This document shows, in pieces, positions 53,334 through 64,000 of a stretch of 64,000 bases of DNA. Location of the stretch: NCBI RefSeq assembly GCF_006715005.1, contig NZ_VFMJ01000001.1, forward strand, positions 3,968,001 through 4,032,000. Direction: 5' to 3'. The notes beneath the pieces are model-generated. The model was not told the origin of the DNA, ran no database searches, and was given only the letters and a program-made list of their open reading frames with translations. The stretch comes from Serratia marcescens. GTDB lineage: Bacteria; Pseudomonadota; Gammaproteobacteria; Enterobacterales; Enterobacteriaceae. How positions within the stretch are numbered: the stretch's first letter is position 1; each line of letters opens with the position of its first letter. A program made the translations under genes and the position numbers.

Positions 53334-55451
53334 TTATTCTGCTTCAGGCGCAGGTGAACCCGCTTCCGGCGCCATCGCTTCTTTGATGCTCAGACGCACG
53401 CGGCCCTGACGGTCAACTTCCAGCACCTTAACCGGCACTTCCTGACCCATCTGCAGATAGTCGGTCACTTTCTCGACGCGCTTGTCGGCGATCTGAGAAA
53501 TGTGTACCAGACCTTCTTTACCACCGCCGATAGCGACGAACGCGCCGAAATCAACGATACGGGTCACTTTACCCTGATAGATACGGCCCACTTCGATCTC
53601 TGCCGTGATCTCTTCGATACGACGGATAGCGAATTTCGCCTTCTCACCGTCGGTCGCAGCGATTTTAACTGTACCATCATCTTCAATTTCGATGGTAGTG
53701 CCAGTCTCTTCGGTCAGTGCGCGGATAACGGAACCGCCCTTACCGATCACGTCTTTGATTTTATCCGGGTTGATGCGGATAGTATGAATACGCGGTGCGA
53801 ATTCGGAGATATCGCCGCGCGGGGAGCTGATAGCCTGTTCCATTACGCCCAGGATGTGCAGACGCGCACCCTTGGCCTGGTTCAGAGCCACCTGCATGAT
53901 CTCGCGGGTGATGCCTTCGATTTTAATGTCCATCTGCAGCGCGGTGATACCGTCGCGGCTACCGGCCACTTTAAAGTCCATGTCGCCCAGGTGATCTTCG
54001 TCACCCAGAATGTCGGACAGAACCACAAAGTTATCGGCTTCTTTCACCAGGCCCATCGCGATACCCGCAACGGCAGCCTTGATTGGCACACCGGCGTCCA
54101 TCAGCGCCAGAGATGCGCCGCACACGGAAGCCATGGAAGAAGAACCGTTGGATTCGGTGATTTCAGACACGACGCGAACCGTGTACGGGAAATCTTCCGG
54201 TTTAGGCATCATAGCCAATACGCCACGTTTCGCCAGGCGACCGTGACCGATTTCACGACGCTTAGGAGAACCGACCATGCCGGTTTCGCCTACGGAGTAC
54301 GGAGGGAAGTTGTAGTGGAACAGGAAGCTGTCGGTCTTCTCGCCCATCAGCTCGTCCAGGTTCTGTGCGTCGCGCGCGGTGCCCAGGGTCGCGGTAACCA
54401 GCGCCTGAGTTTCGCCACGGGTGAACAGCGCGGAACCGTGGGTGCGCGGCAGTACGCCGGTGCGCACGTCCAGGCCACGGATCATGTCTTTTTCACGGCC
54501 GTCGATACGCGGCTCGCCACGCAGTACGCGGCTGCGCACCACGTTCTTCTCGACGTTGCCCAGGATGTCCTGGATTTCGCCGGCGTCCAGCGTTTCGTCC
54601 TGCGCCAGCAGGGTTTCAACAACGCTGTCTTTGATCGCGTCAACCTGAGCGTAACGCTCTTGTTTTTCGGTGATGTGGTAAGCGTCGCCCAGGCGAGCTT
54701 CGGCCAGTTCAGCCACGCGCGCGTGCAGCGCTTCGTTGACCGCAGGGGCCTGCCAATCCCACTTCGGCTTGCCGGCTTCGGCAACCAGGGAGTTGATGTT
54801 TTCGATAACCACTTGCTGCTGGTCGTGGCCGAACACCACGGCGCCCAGCATCTGATCTTCGCTCAGCACTTCCGCTTCGGATTCAACCATCAGCACCGCG
54901 CCTGCAGTACCGGCAACCACCAGATCCAGACGGCTTTCTTTCAGCTCGTCAGTCGTCGGGTTCAGCACGTACTGATCGTTAATGTAACCTACGCGCGCTG
55001 CGCCGATTGGGCCGTTGAACGGGATACCGGACAGGCTCAGGGCGGCAGAGGCACCGATCATCGCAACGATGTCCGGGTTCACCTGCGGGTTAACGGAAAC
55101 TACGGTCGCGATCACCTGAACTTCGTTCAGGAAGCTGTCCGGGAACAGTGGGCGGATCGGACGGTCAATCAGACGGGAAGTCAGCGTCTCGCCTTCGCTC
55201 GGACGGCCTTCGCGACGGAAGAAGCTGCCCGGGATACGGCCGGCGGCGTAAGTACGCTCTTGGTAGTTAACGGTCAGCGGGAAGAAGCTCTGGCCCGGCT
55301 TGGCTTTTTTCTGGCCAACGACGGTAACGAATACGGCGGTGTCATCCATGCTCACCATAACGGCAGCGGTGGCTTGACGAGCCATCATACCGGTTTCGAT
55401 GGTGACGGTATGCTGGCCATACTGGAATTTGCGAATGATCGGTGTCAGCAA
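53334..55451 (-). CDS. pnp: Polyribonucleotide nucleotidyltransferase (PNPase)
   Basis: 705-aa exoribonuclease that degrades RNA by phosphorolysis and is part of the RNA degradosome. Start is TTG at 55451 ([16 protein letters not shown]) after AAGGAT; E. coli pnp also uses TTG. Two RNase PH domains ([43 protein letters not shown]), a KH domain ([16 protein letters not shown]) and an S1 domain ([24 protein letters not shown]). The C-terminus is shorter than in E. coli. A long stem-loop upstream fits its known autoregulation with RNase III. Confidence 0.97.
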   Translation of the reverse strand: MLTPIIRKFQYGQHTVTIETGMMARQATAAVMVSMDDTAVFVTVVGQKKAKPGQSFFPLTVNYQERTYAAGRIPGSFFRREGRPSEGETLTSRLIDRPIRPLFPDSFLNEVQVIATVVSVNPQVNPDIVAMIGASAALSLSGIPFNGPIGAARVGYINDQYVLNPTTDELKESRLDLVVAGTAGAVLMVESEAEVLSEDQMLGAVVFGHDQQQVVIENINSLVAEAGKPKWDWQAPAVNEALHARVAELAEARLGDAYHITEKQERYAQVDAIKDSVVETLLAQDETLDAGEIQDILGNVEKNVVRSRVLRGEPRIDGREKDMIRGLDVRTGVLPRTHGSALFTRGETQALVTATLGTARDAQNLDELMGEKTDSFLFHYNFPPYSVGETGMVGSPKRREIGHGRLAKRGVLAMMPKPEDFPYTVRVVSEITESNGSSSMASVCGASLALMDAGVPIKAAVAGIAMGLVKEADNFVVLSDILGDEDHLGDMDFKVAGSRDGITALQMDIKIEGITREIMQVALNQAKGARLHILGVMEQAISSPRGDISEFAPRIHTIRINPDKIKDVIGKGGSVIRALTEETGTTIEIEDDGTVKIAATDGEKAKFAIRRIEEITAEIEVGRIYQGKVTRIVDFGAFVAIGGGKEGLVHISQIADKRVEKVTDYLQMGQEVPVKVLEVDRQGRVRLSIKEAMAPEAGSPAPEAE

Positions 55452-55533
55452 AATTATATCCTTGATTAGCGGCGCGCAATCGCATTGACGACTCGACACG
55501 CCTGTGACTCGATTTGCCTTCTCACTACATCCT

Positions 55534-55590
55534 CGCGACTAATGACAATCCTTATCTCAGGCAGGAGATAAAGCCTCTCATTAGCCGCGC
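55534..55590 (-). promoter_or_regulatory. pnp leader stem-loop (RNase III type)
   Basis: CTAATGA/TCATTAG and TATCTC/GAGATA arms form a long imperfect hairpin about 85 bases before the pnp start. In E. coli RNase III cuts such a hairpin in the pnp leader, after which PNPase degrades it and lowers its own expression. The same role is inferred here. Confidence 0.7.
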
Positions 55591-55659
55591 GAACCTCTGT
55601 AACGGAAGAACCTGTTTGGAAACATCAGTAATACATTAACCTGATTTGCTTATGCTTCC

Positions 55660-55691
55660 TAGAAGAAAGGGGCCAAAATAGGCCCCTTTCC
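55660..55691 (-). terminator. rpsO terminator
   Basis: On the minus strand AAAGGGGCC, loop TATTTT, GGCCCCTTT followed by CTTCT, 17 bases after the rpsO stop. It corresponds to the leaky rpsO terminator of E. coli that lets some transcription continue into pnp. Confidence 0.85.
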
Positions 55692-55707
55692 ACTGAAACT
55701 TGCTAGA

Positions 55708-55977
55708 TTAACGACGCAGACCCAGACGCTCGATCAGGCTGGTGTAACGTGCTACATCTTTACGCTTCAGGTAGTCCAGCAGCTTACGACGCTGAGAAAC
55801 CATACGCAGCAGACCACGACGGCTGTGGTGATCTTTTTTGTGCTCGGAGAAGTGGCCTTGCAGATGGTTGATCTGCGCAGTCAGCAGGGCAACCTGAACT
55901 TCGGTAGAACCGCTGTCGTTAGTACCACGACCGAAATCAGCTACGATTTGAGCTTTAGCTTCAACACTTAGAGACAT
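55708..55977 (-). CDS. rpsO: 30S ribosomal protein S15
   Basis: 89 aa, the same length as E. coli S15 and nearly identical from [21 protein letters not shown] to the C-terminus IERLGLRR. It binds 16S rRNA helices 20-22 early in small-subunit assembly. It lies between truB and pnp, the conserved order. Confidence 0.98.
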   Translation of the reverse strand: MSLSVEAKAQIVADFGRGTNDSGSTEVQVALLTAQINHLQGHFSEHKKDHHSRRGLLRMVSQRRKLLDYLKRKDVARYTSLIERLGLRR

Positions 55978-56101
55978 TGTAATACTCCAGATTATAGATA
56001 ATAAAAACAGGCGCCGATCTCTAATTCAGCAACCCAATGCATAAGCTGCGCCATTCTACTCTTAGCGCAGTGCGATCGCAAGGCGACGCAGTGCCCCGCC
56101 G

Positions 56102-57046
56102 TCAGTCGAAATGCTCGACCACCAGGCGGCGCGGCGCCACGCGACCATCCTCGGCGATGTCGCCAACGCCGATGAATTTTCGCTCTTCACCCTCGGTGAT
56201 ACGCACCAGGCCGGAAGCCGGCGCGCCGGCCACTTGCACCGGTTGCCCCTGCTTGACGTAACCCGCGACCACCGGCAGCAAATTCACTTCCGGATAGTTC
56301 TCAACCGGGCTGTCCATCGGCATCAGCAACGGATCGAGCAGCTCGCCGGGCGCGATCGCTTGTTCCTGCGCCTGAGCCAGCAAAGCGTTCAGCTGTTCCA
56401 GCGTCACCATGCGCGCGATCGGATAAGTCGCCACCTGCAGGCGGCGCAGATAGATCACGTGCGCGCCGCAGCCCAGCAGCTCGCCGAGATCGTCGGTGAT
56501 GGTGCGGATATAGGTGCCTTTCGAGCAGTGGATCTCCAGCTCCAGCTCATCCCCTTCCCAGCGGATAAACTGCAGCTCGTACACCGTGATGCTGCGCGCT
56601 TCGCGCGGCACTTCAATCCCCTGGCGCGCATACTCGTAGAGTTTCTTGCCCTGGTATTTCAACGCCGAATACATCGACGGCACCTGCTGGATGTCGCCGC
56701 GGAAGGTGTCCAGCGCCGCGTCGAGCTGCGCCTGGGTGAAGTTCACCGGACGCTCCTGCACGATCTGGCCGTCGGCGTCGGAGGTATCGGTACGCTGCCC
56801 CAGCTTGGCGATCACCCGATAACGCTTGTCGGAGTCGAGCAGATATTGCGAAAACTTGGTCGCTTCGCCCAGGCAGATAGGCAGCATGCCGGTCGCCAAG
56901 GGATCGAGCGCGCCGGTGTGGCCCGCTCGGTTGGCGTTGTACAGGCGTTTTACTTTTTGCAGCGCATCGTTGGACGACAACCCCTGCGGCTTGTCCAGCA
57001 ACAGCACGCCGTGGATGTCACGGCCGCGGCGACGAGGGCGACTCAT
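56102..57046 (-). CDS. truB: tRNA pseudouridine(55) synthase TruB
   Basis: 314-aa enzyme that makes pseudouridine 55 in the T-loop of tRNAs. Catalytic Asp in [16 protein letters not shown] (Asp48 region), followed by [17 protein letters not shown] and a C-terminal PUA domain ([15 protein letters not shown] ... [11 protein letters not shown]). The start codon overlaps the rbfA stop (TAATG), so the two are translationally coupled. Confidence 0.97.
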   Translation of the reverse strand: MSRPRRRGRDIHGVLLLDKPQGLSSNDALQKVKRLYNANRAGHTGALDPLATGMLPICLGEATKFSQYLLDSDKRYRVIAKLGQRTDTSDADGQIVQERPVNFTQAQLDAALDTFRGDIQQVPSMYSALKYQGKKLYEYARQGIEVPREARSITVYELQFIRWEGDELELEIHCSKGTYIRTITDDLGELLGCGAHVIYLRRLQVATYPIARMVTLEQLNALLAQAQEQAIAPGELLDPLLMPMDSPVENYPEVNLLPVVAGYVKQGQPVQVAGAPASGLVRITEGEERKFIGVGDIAEDGRVAPRRLVVEHFD

Positions 57047-57456
57047 TAATCCTCCTTGTCATCGCCTGAGGCGGAACGGCGCTCGGCGTCGTTCTTCACC
57101 ACGTTGGTCACCAGGTTGGACATGCGCATGCCTTCCACCAGGGAGTTGTCGTAAGCGAAGGTCAGCTCCGGCACCACGCGCAGGCGCATCGCTTTGCCCA
57201 GCAGGGTGCGGATATAACCGGAAGCGTCCTGCAACGCTTTGATGCCGTTGGTGACCAGATCCGGATCGTGGTTCTCGGTCAATACGTTCAGGAAGGTGAC
57301 GTAAACCTTGGCATACGCCAGGTCGCGGGACACTTCCACGCCGGAAACGGTCGCCATGCCGACGCGCGGATCTTTAACTTCACGCTGCAGAATGATCGCA
57401 ATCTCTTTCTGCATCTCTTGCGCCACGCGTTGACCGCGGCTGAATTCTTTTGCCAT
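57046..57456 (-). CDS. rbfA: Ribosome-binding factor A
   Basis: 136-aa KH-like assembly factor that helps mature the 5' end of 16S rRNA and is needed for growth in the cold. It starts [20 protein letters not shown]; the frame upstream of this ATG is not homologous. Other family segments: [29 protein letters not shown] and [21 protein letters not shown]. Confidence 0.97.
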   Translation of the reverse strand: MAKEFSRGQRVAQEMQKEIAIILQREVKDPRVGMATVSGVEVSRDLAYAKVYVTFLNVLTENHDPDLVTNGIKALQDASGYIRTLLGKAMRLRVVPELTFAYDNSLVEGMRMSNLVTNVVKNDAERRSASGDDKED

Positions 57457-57526
57457 TTTGGATTCTCCAGACAAATCGGGGGGCACAAAGGCCCCCCGTA
57501 AACAGATATAAGCAGATGTGCAATCG

Positions 57527-60214
57527 TTAAGCGATGGTGCGTTGGATCTCAATGATTTCGAACACTTCGATCATGTCGCCGACGCGCACGTCGTTATAGT
57601 TCTTAACGCCGATACCACATTCCATGCCGTTACGGACTTCGTTAACGTCATCTTTGAAGCGGCGCAGGGATTCCAGCTCGCCTTCATAGATAACCACGTT
57701 GTCGCGCAGTACGCGGATTGGGTTGTGACGCTTGATGGTCCCTTCGGTAACCATACAGCCGGCGATAGCGCCGAACTTAGGCGATTTGAACACGTCGCGC
57801 ACTTCGGCCAGGCCGATGATCTGCTGCTTGTATTCCGGCGCCAGCATACCGCTCATCGCCTGCTTCACTTCGTCGATCAGGTTATAGATCACGGAGTAGT
57901 AACGCAGATCCAGGCTTTCCGCTTCGATTACGCGGCGCGCAGAAGCGTCGGCACGCACGTTGAAGCCCAGGATGATGGCGTTGGAAGCCGCAGCCAACGT
58001 CGCGTCGGTTTCGGTGATCCCACCTACGCCGGAGCCGACAATCTTCACCTTCACTTCGTCGGTGGAGAGTTTCAGCAGCGAGTCGCTGATCGCTTCGCAA
58101 GAACCCTGTACGTCGGACTTCAGTACGATGTTCAGCTCGGACACTTCGCCGTCGGTCATGTTGGCGAACATGTTTTCCAGCTTGGACTTCTGCTGACGCG
58201 CCAGTTTGACTTCGCGGAACTTGCCCTGACGGTACAGCGCCACTTCACGCGCTTTCTTCTCGTCGCGCACCACGGTCGCTTCATCACCCGCTGCAGGCAC
58301 GCTGGACAGACCCAGGATTTCCACAGGGATAGACGGACCGGCAGAGGTCACTTCACGGCCCAGCTCGTCGCGCATCGCACGCACACGGCCGTATTCGAAG
58401 CCGCACAGGACGATGTCGCCCTTGTTCAGCGTACCTTCCTGAACCAGAACGGTAGCCACTGGGCCACGGCCTTTATCCAGGAAGGACTCGATCACCACGC
58501 CGCTCGCCATGCCGCTGCGTACCGCTTTCAGTTCCAGAACTTCGGCCTGCAGCAGGATAGCCTGCAGCAGCTCGTCGATACCGGTACCGGCTTTCGCGGA
58601 CACGTGGACGAACTGCGCTTCGCCGCCCCACTCTTCCGGCATCACGCCGTACTGAGACAGTTCCTGCTTAACGCGGTCCGGATCGGCTTCCGGCTTGTCG
58701 ATTTTGTTCACCGCAACCACCAACGGCACCTGCGCCGCTTTCGCGTGCTGGATAGCTTCGATGGTCTGTGGCATCACGCCGTCGTCGGCCGCTACCACCA
58801 GAACCACGATGTCAGTCGCCTGAGCACCGCGAGCACGCATCGAGGTAAACGCGGCGTGGCCCGGGGTATCCAGGAAGGTGATCATGCCGTTCTCGGTTTC
58901 TACGTGGTAGGCACCGATGTGCTGGGTAATGCCGCCGGCTTCGCCCGCTGCCACTTTGGTGGAGCGGATGTAGTCCAGCAGAGAGGTTTTACCGTGGTCA
59001 ACGTGGCCCATGATGGTCACGACCGGCGCGCGCGGCTCGGCCGCAGCGCCCGTATCACGGTCGCTCATCAGCGCTTCTTCCAGCTCGTTTTCACGACGCA
59101 GGATAACTTTGTGGCCCATCTCTTCGGCAACCAGCTGTGCGGTTTCCTGGTCGATAACCTGGTTGATGGTGGCCATGGCGCCCAGCTTCATCATCACTTT
59201 GATGACCTGAGAACCTTTTACCGCCATCTTGTTGGCCAGCTCGGCCACGGTGATGGTTTCACCGATCACCACGTCACGGTTAACCACCTGCGCCGGCTTG
59301 TTGAAGCCCTGCTGCAGAGTGCTAGGCTTGCGTTTACCTTTACCGCCACGGGTAACGGCACGCGCTTCTTCGCGATCCGCTTTGGATTCGGACAGCTTGT
59401 TGCCTTTCTTCTGTTTGGTCGCTTTGCCGCCGCGGGTGCGGCTACGACGATCGCCTTCAACTTTGGCGTCGTTTTCGTCTTCCGCGGCACGGGCGTGCTG
59501 AGAGGTGGTCACGTGATAGTCGGCGCTTTCAACCGCGGCGCTTGCCGCGTCGGCCTGGGCCCACTTCTCGCCGTTCTCTTCGGCCATGCGACGGGCTTCT
59601 TCCGCTACGCGCTTGGCTTCCTCTTCAACCTTGCGGCGCACTTCCTCTTCCGCTTTACGTTTCAGTTCAGCGGCTTCGGCTTCACGGCGTGCTTTTTCCG
59701 CCTGAGCTGGCTTGGTCATTTCGTCGGTATGTTGATTGGTCACTTTTTCTTTTTCCGCTGAATTACGCTTAGCAATCTCCGCGGCCTCACGTTTGGCTTG
59801 CTCTTCGGCTGCGCGCTTCGCTTCCGCTTCGCGTTTTGCGAGCTCTTCCGCTTCGCGCCGTGCCTGCTCTTCCGCTTCACGCTGTGCCTGCTCTGCCGCT
59901 TCAGCCAACTGGGCTTCCTGCGTATCGCGATTTACATAAGTGCGTTTCTTGCGGACCTCAATTTGCACCGATTTACTTTTACCGCCGGTGCTCGGGATAT
60001 TCAAGGTGCTGCGCGTTTTGCGCTGCAAAGTGAGTTTACCCGGCGCGCTGCCGTGTTCACGGTTCAGGTGCGCCAGCAATGTTTCTTTTTCTTGCTGGGT
60101 AACAGAGTCCGACTCGGACTTGTTGATCCCTGCATCAGCAAACTGCTGTACCAGGCGATCAACCGGAGTCTGAATCTCTGCTGCCAGCGATTTTACGGTT
60201 ACATCTGTCGTCAT
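57527..60214 (-). CDS. infB: Translation initiation factor IF-2
   Basis: 895-aa GTPase that places initiator tRNA on the 30S subunit. It begins [21 protein letters not shown], the IF2-N domain. The linker is a long run of Glu/Ala/Arg-rich heptads, a helical region highly charged as in E. coli (residues about 85-215). The G domain has [18 protein letters not shown] and NKIDKPEAD. The KVTNQ...DEMTK segment corresponds to the place where E. coli uses GTG/ATG internal starts for shorter IF2 forms; a GTG and ATG are kept here. Confidence 0.97.
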   Translation of the reverse strand: MTTDVTVKSLAAEIQTPVDRLVQQFADAGINKSESDSVTQQEKETLLAHLNREHGSAPGKLTLQRKTRSTLNIPSTGGKSKSVQIEVRKKRTYVNRDTQEAQLAEAAEQAQREAEEQARREAEELAKREAEAKRAAEEQAKREAAEIAKRNSAEKEKVTNQHTDEMTKPAQAEKARREAEAAELKRKAEEEVRRKVEEEAKRVAEEARRMAEENGEKWAQADAASAAVESADYHVTTSQHARAAEDENDAKVEGDRRSRTRGGKATKQKKGNKLSESKADREEARAVTRGGKGKRKPSTLQQGFNKPAQVVNRDVVIGETITVAELANKMAVKGSQVIKVMMKLGAMATINQVIDQETAQLVAEEMGHKVILRRENELEEALMSDRDTGAAAEPRAPVVTIMGHVDHGKTSLLDYIRSTKVAAGEAGGITQHIGAYHVETENGMITFLDTPGHAAFTSMRARGAQATDIVVLVVAADDGVMPQTIEAIQHAKAAQVPLVVAVNKIDKPEADPDRVKQELSQYGVMPEEWGGEAQFVHVSAKAGTGIDELLQAILLQAEVLELKAVRSGMASGVVIESFLDKGRGPVATVLVQEGTLNKGDIVLCGFEYGRVRAMRDELGREVTSAGPSIPVEILGLSSVPAAGDEATVVRDEKKAREVALYRQGKFREVKLARQQKSKLENMFANMTDGEVSELNIVLKSDVQGSCEAISDSLLKLSTDEVKVKIVGSGVGGITETDATLAAASNAIILGFNVRADASARRVIEAESLDLRYYSVIYNLIDEVKQAMSGMLAPEYKQQIIGLAEVRDVFKSPKFGAIAGCMVTEGTIKRHNPIRVLRDNVVIYEGELESLRRFKDDVNEVRNGMECGIGVKNYNDVRVGDMIEVFEIIEIQRTIA

Positions 60215-60237
60215 GCTGTTCCTTCCTGCTACAGTTA

Positions 60238-61746
60238 TTACGCGTTGTCGCCAAACCAACAGATATTGCGTGCAGCCATGATCAGCTCGCCGGCTTGCTC
60301 ATCGCTAAGCCCTTCAATATCAGCCAGATCGTCAACACCCTGCTCGGCAAGATCTTCCAGCGTACAAACCCCACGCGCGGCCAGTTTAAAGGCCATGCTG
60401 CGCTCAAGACCCGGCAGGTTGAGCAAATCGTCGGCCGGTTTGTTGTCGCCCAGGCTTTCTTCTTGTGCCAGGGCCAGCGTGGTCAATGCAGCTTTGGCGC
60501 GTTCGCGCAATGCTTCAACCGTATCTTCATCCAGACCGTCGATTTCCAACAGCTCTTTGATCGGCACGTAGGCCAGCTCTTCCAGCGTGGAGAAGCCTTC
60601 TTCAACCAGTACGGTGGCGAAATCTTCGTCGATATCAAGATACTTGGTGAAGGTATCAATAGCGGCATGAGCCTCGGCCTGGTGCTTGGCCTGCAGGTCG
60701 TCCGCCGTCATCACGTTCAGTTCCCAACGATCGTCGCCGCGGTGTTGTTTCAGCAGCTGGGAAGCCAAACGCACGTTTTGGCCGTTACGGCCGATCGCCT
60801 GCGCCAGGTTGCTGGCTTCAACGGCGATATCCATAGTGCAGTTATCTTCGTCTACCACGATCGACGCGACGTCGGCCGGCGCCATGGCGTTGATGACGAA
60901 TTGCGCTGGGTTATCATCCCACAGGATGATGTCGATACGTTCGCCGCCGAGCTCGCTCGACACGGCCTGAACGCGCGCACCGCGCATACCTACGCAGGCG
61001 CCGACCGGGTCGATGCGCTTGTCGTTGGTTTTCACTGCAATTTTCGCACGGGAGCCAGGATCGCGGGCTGCCGCTTTAATTTCAATCACTTCTTCGCCGA
61101 TTTCCGGCACTTCGATGCGGAACAGTTCTTTCAGCATTTCCGAGCTGGAACGGCTGACGAACAGCTGCGCGCCGCGAGCTTCAGGACGCACGGCGTACAG
61201 TACGCCGCGAATGCGGTCGCCCGGGCGGAAGTTTTCGCGCGGCAACATGTCTTCACGGCCAATCACCGCTTCGGCGTTGTTGCCCAGATCCAGCGCGATG
61301 CTGTCACGGTTCACTTTCTTCACCACGCCAGTGACGATCTCACCTTCGTGTTCACGGAAAGCGTCAACCACCATCGCACGCTCGGCTTCGCGCACTTTCT
61401 GCACGATAACCTGCTTGGCGGTTTGGGTGGTGATACGGTCAAAGGTCACGGATTCGATCTGATCTTCGACGTAACCGCCGAGCTCAATGCTCGGATCTTC
61501 AAACTGAGCGGCTTCCAGCGTAATTTCACGCGTTGGCTGAGTCACTTCGTCTACGGCGACCCAACGGCGGAAGGTATCGAAATCGCCGGTTCTGCGGTCA
61601 ATGCTGACGCGCACGTCGATTTCCTGCTCGTATTTTTTCTTGGTTGCGGTGGCTAATGCAGTTTCCAGCGCTTCGAAAATCTTCTCGCGCGGAAGGGATT
61701 TTTCATTGGAAACTGCTTCAACAACAGCCAGAATCTCTTTGTTCAT
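60238..61746 (-). CDS. nusA: Transcription termination/antitermination factor NusA
   Basis: 502-aa RNA polymerase-binding factor for pausing, termination and antitermination. It starts [24 protein letters not shown]. The domains are the N-terminal RNAP-binding domain, S1 ([18 protein letters not shown]), KH1 and KH2 ([42 protein letters not shown]), and two acidic repeats (about residues 365-420 and 440-495). It lies in the conserved rimP-nusA-infB order. Confidence 0.97.
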   Translation of the reverse strand: MNKEILAVVEAVSNEKSLPREKIFEALETALATATKKKYEQEIDVRVSIDRRTGDFDTFRRWVAVDEVTQPTREITLEAAQFEDPSIELGGYVEDQIESVTFDRITTQTAKQVIVQKVREAERAMVVDAFREHEGEIVTGVVKKVNRDSIALDLGNNAEAVIGREDMLPRENFRPGDRIRGVLYAVRPEARGAQLFVSRSSSEMLKELFRIEVPEIGEEVIEIKAAARDPGSRAKIAVKTNDKRIDPVGACVGMRGARVQAVSSELGGERIDIILWDDNPAQFVINAMAPADVASIVVDEDNCTMDIAVEASNLAQAIGRNGQNVRLASQLLKQHRGDDRWELNVMTADDLQAKHQAEAHAAIDTFTKYLDIDEDFATVLVEEGFSTLEELAYVPIKELLEIDGLDEDTVEALRERAKAALTTLALAQEESLGDNKPADDLLNLPGLERSMAFKLAARGVCTLEDLAEQGVDDLADIEGLSDEQAGELIMAARNICWFGDNA

Positions 61747-61767
61747 CCTAGTTGCCTCTTCCAAACT

Positions 61768-62220
61768 TTAAAAGTGGGGTACCAGGTTCGCTTTCTGGAT
61801 GTTGCTCAGCGCGAACACTTCATCTTTCCCTTCCACAGTAACCGTGATCATCTCGCCTTCGACAGACTTGATAATACCCTGCCACTTGCGACGGTTCTGT
61901 ACCGCCATGCGCAGGACCAGGCTGACTTCTTCACCGAGGTAACGCGTATAGTGTTCTGCGGTGAACATCGGGCGATCAAGGCCAGGAGAGGAGACTTCCA
62001 AGTTGTAAGCGACCGTGATTGGATCTTCGACGTCCAATACAGCGCTGACCTGGTGGCTGACATCAGCGCAATCATCAACATTGATGCCGTTATCACTATC
62101 AATATAGATGCGGAGCGTCGATTGGCGCGCACGAATGAATTCGATGCCTACAAGCTCAAAGCCCAACGCTTCTACGGGTGCCGAAAGCATCTCTGTTAAC
62201 TGTTGCTCTAATGTGGACAA
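61768..62220 (-). CDS. rimP: Ribosome maturation factor RimP
   Basis: 150-aa protein needed for 30S maturation. It is nearly identical to E. coli Rim[59 protein letters not shown] and [27 protein letters not shown]. The start is taken as TTG at 62220 ([11 protein letters not shown]) with the G-rich GGGGGTGG just before it; an in-frame ATG 12 bases upstream cannot be excluded. It is the first protein gene of the nusA operon. Confidence 0.93.
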   Translation of the reverse strand: MSTLEQQLTEMLSAPVEALGFELVGIEFIRARQSTLRIYIDSDNGINVDDCADVSHQVSAVLDVEDPITVAYNLEVSSPGLDRPMFTAEHYTRYLGEEVSLVLRMAVQNRRKWQGIIKSVEGEMITVTVEGKDEVFALSNIQKANLVPHF

Positions 62221-62237
62221 GCCCACCCCCAAGACAT

Positions 62238-62259
62238 AAAAAAAGGGCTAAATAGCCCA
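62238..62259 (-). terminator. Second terminator-like hairpin between metY and rimP
   Basis: On the minus strand GGGCTATTTAGCCC followed by TTTTTTT, ending 18 bases before the rimP TTG. The stem is short but the T-run is long. Confidence 0.7.
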
Positions 62260-62280
62260 GTGATTCTGTTGCCAAATAAC

Positions 62281-62303
62281 AAAAAACCCCGAAAAATCGG
62301 GGC
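62281..62303 (-). terminator. First terminator-like hairpin between metY and rimP
   Basis: On the minus strand GCCCCGATTTTTCGGGGTTTTTTG: a 5-bp GC stem with a T-run, downstream of the tRNA-fMet gene. Two terminators in a row before rimP suggest that operon expression depends on read-through or on a promoter in the gap. Confidence 0.8.
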
Positions 62304-62437
62304 TTTATGCAACTGGACCCTGTTTGCCGCTAGGCGGCCTCGGTACAACTTTCGAGCAAGTGTCATTTTCAAATGTTGATCGAGAAAAGCGGGTTTCAAT
62401 CGAAAAGTGTATTTGAAAATAAACACTTAAAGGAAAG

Positions 62438-62514
<77 letters not shown>

Positions 62515-62574
62515 TCCGAAAACGTGGCAAATACTACGCCGATAATCGCAAAATTGCAAGTTATCTCTGGGATT

Positions 62575-62661
62575 TGGTACCGAGGATGGGACTCGAACCC
62601 ACAAGCCCGTTAGGGCACTACCACCTCAAGGTAGCGTGTCTACCAATTCCACCACCTCGGT
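62575..62661 (-). tRNA. leuU: tRNA-Leu (GAG)
   Basis: 87-base class II tRNA with a long variable arm (TAGTGCCCTAACGGGCTTG region) and encoded CCA. The anticodon is GAG in loop CTTGAGG. The acceptor starts ACCGAGG, pairing with CCTCGGT. E. coli leuU has the same anticodon and lies between metY and secG, as here. Confidence 0.96.
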
Positions 62662-62731
62662 ACTGATTCTTACTGCTAACGGCCGTTGTTCTTTCGAGTT
62701 CACAACCACCGTTTTCAAACTTTGTTGCGGC

Positions 62732-63067
62732 TTATTGCGGGATATCGCTGCTCGGCTTGGCAGGTGCTGCCGGCGCGGTTGTCTGCTCAGTTTTCACTGG
62801 CTGACCCAGGTTTTCCCACTCGCTGCCTTTCTTGCTTTGGTTGCTGCTGAGGTTGCCCAGAATCAGGCTGATGACGAAGAACAGCGTCGCCAGCACAGCA
62901 GTCATGCGGGTCATAAAGTTACCGGAACCACTCGAACCGAACAACGTGCCTGATGCACCTGCTCCGAAAGAGGCTCCCATATCAGCGCCTTTACCTTGCT
63001 GCAGCATAATCAGAGCGACCAGCCCGATTGAGATCAGCAGGAAAATTACCAGAAGAGCTTCGTACAT
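62732..63067 (-). CDS. secG: Protein translocase subunit SecG
   Basis: 111-aa subunit of the SecYEG channel, about the length of E. coli SecG (110). Two transmembrane helices: residues 2-22 (YEALLVIFLLISIGLVALIML) and about 52-72 (MTAVLATLFFVISLILGNL). The QQGKGADMGASFGAGASGTLFGSSG linker between them is the family hallmark. The C-terminal tail is rich in Ser, Pro and Thr. Confidence 0.95.
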   Translation of the reverse strand: MYEALLVIFLLISIGLVALIMLQQGKGADMGASFGAGASGTLFGSSGSGNFMTRMTAVLATLFFVISLILGNLSSNQSKKGSEWENLGQPVKTEQTTAPAAPAKPSSDIPQ

Positions 63068-63287
63068 AGTAGTACCCGTATCCTTGCGGCCTCACCGCAT
63101 GCCAAATGCTTCACACTCATCAAGCAGGCGTTTTTACAAACTGCCTACTGAAGCGGGTGTGAATACTAACCAAAGCCGCCAACCCGCGCAAGGGCAATTT
63201 GCTGCCGCCGGCGCGTTTGCGGAAAAAAACGCCAACAATCATCTATTCGGGCTCAGCGATGCCAAGCCCGATGGCTAACTGTCTGTT

Positions 63288-64000
63288 TTAACCTGCTGAT
63301 TTCACCGCATCGGCGATGCGATGCGCCAGCGCGGTCACCTGCTGCTCGTCCTCGCCTTCCACCATCACGCGGATCAGCGGCTCGGTGCCCGATTTACGCA
63401 GCAGCACCCGGCCACGGCCGGCCAGTTCGGTTTCCACCTGCTCGGTGACCTTACGCACCGCTTCAGACTCCAGCGGATTATGCTCGCCGGCGAAGCGGAC
63501 GTTGACCAGGATCTGCGGCAGCAGCTTCATGCCGCTGCACAGGTCATGCAGGCTCATGTGGTTGCGCACCATGGCGGTCAGCACCTGCAACCCGGCCACG
63601 ATGCCGTCGCCGGTGGTGGTTTTGTCCAGCAGGATCACATGGCCCGAGTTTTCCGCACCGATGCGCCAGCCCAGCTCCTGCAGCTTCTCCAGCACGTAAC
63701 GGTCGCCCACTTTGGCACGAGCGAACGGAATGCCCAGCTGTTTCAGCGCCAGCTCCAGCCCCATATTGCTCATCAGGGTGCCGACCGCGCCGCCGCGCAG
63801 CTGCCCCTGACGCAGGCCTTCGCGGGCGATGATGTACAGGATCTGATCGCCGTCCACCTTGTTGCCCAGGTGGTCCACCATCATCACGCGGTCGCCGTCG
63901 CCGTCGAACGCCAGGCCAACGTGCGCTTTTTCCTTCAGTACGCGCTCCTGCAGCTGACGCACGTCGGTGGCACCACATTTTTCGTTGATGTTCATGCCGT
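63288..64000 (-). CDS. glmM: Phosphoglucosamine mutase GlmM, 3' part (runs off the window)
   Basis: C-terminal 237 or so residues of GlmM (family length about 445), which turns glucosamine-6-phosphate into glucosamine-1-phosphate for peptidoglycan and LPS synthesis. The metal-binding loop DGDGDR and the C-terminal phosphate-binding [15 protein letters not shown] are visible. The frame stays open to the window end, so the start and the phospho-serine are outside. Upstream of secG on the same strand, as in E. coli. Confidence 0.95.
   Translation of the reverse strand, partial: GMNINEKCGATDVRQLQERVLKEKAHVGLAFDGDGDRVMMVDHLGNKVDGDQILYIIAREGLRQGQLRGGAVGTLMSNMGLELALKQLGIPFARAKVGDRYVLEKLQELGWRIGAENSGHVILLDKTTTGDGIVAGLQVLTAMVRNHMSLHDLCSGMKLLPQILVNVRFAGEHNPLESEAVRKVTEQVETELAGRGRVLLRKSGTEPLIRVMVEGEDEQQVTALAHRIADAVKSAG

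Noticed and set aside
53502-55469. 655-codon open frame on the plus strand
   Set aside because: Antisense to pnp; its protein shows no recognisable motif while pnp is unmistakable.
57518-59761. 747-codon open frame on the plus strand
   Set aside because: Antisense to infB; no domain resemblance, composition explained by GC-rich codon use of the real gene.

Overview
The window is a chromosomal segment of a high-GC member of the Enterobacterales, most probably Serratia (S. marcescens group). This is inferred from gene order and protein similarity recalled from Escherichia coli and Yersinia/Serratia, not from a database search. Most genes are ordinary core genes with GC-rich codon use. Several AT-richer accessory stretches interrupt them.

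Layout. (1) 1-7.6 kb: 5' part of mgtA with a MgtL-type leader peptide, the trehalose genes treR-treB-treC (with a TreR palindrome before treB and an ERIC element between treB and treC), then a divergent NAD(P)H oxidoreductase/LysR pair. (2) 7.6-10.6 kb: anaerobic ribonucleotide reductase nrdD-nrdG, preceded by an FNR-like site and two NrdR boxes. (3) 10.6-15.5 kb: an AT-rich accessory island with two defence-type genes, a DUF262/DUF1524 (GmrSD-like) protein and an Mrr-like nuclease with a long C-terminal part I do not recognise. It ends next to an antitoxin-like gene that has lost its toxin partner. (4) 15.5-25.1 kb: a permease and the C-P lyase operon phnFGHIJKLMN, a hexapeptide acetyltransferase and phnP. 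phnM carries an internal out-of-frame deletion that removes a conserved His-Asp-Asp segment. (5) 25-34 kb: yraR and yhbP, the ornithine decarboxylase locus speFL-speF-potE, then yhbQ, yhbS and ubiT/ubiU/ubiV. (6) 34-44 kb: accessory region with a secreted chorismate mutase, an esterase, a two-repeat type I-E-like CRISPR relic without cas genes, small stress or envelope proteins, a decayed usher, an Ltp-like secreted protein flanked by direct repeats, a gene fragment, and a convergent gene pair that both carry Fur boxes (a predicted Cys/His enzyme with Ca-binding loops, and a four-helix membrane protein). A lone CRISPR-like repeat lies at 43.9 kb. (7) 44-48.6 kb: an HlyD-type adaptor plus two ABC-2 permeases with no ATPase gene, then yhbW. 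(8) 48.6-64 kb: yedF-yedE, then the conserved block yrbN/deaD, nlpI, pnp, rpsO, truB, rbfA, infB, nusA, rimP, tRNA-fMet, tRNA-Leu(GAG), secG and the 3' part of glmM.

Best leads for something new: the Fur-controlled convergent pair at 41.5-43.3 kb; the two-nuclease island at 11-15 kb; the Ltp-like gene bracketed by direct repeats; and the phnM deletion in an otherwise intact C-P lyase operon. All functions are inferred from motifs and remembered homologues; no searches were run.
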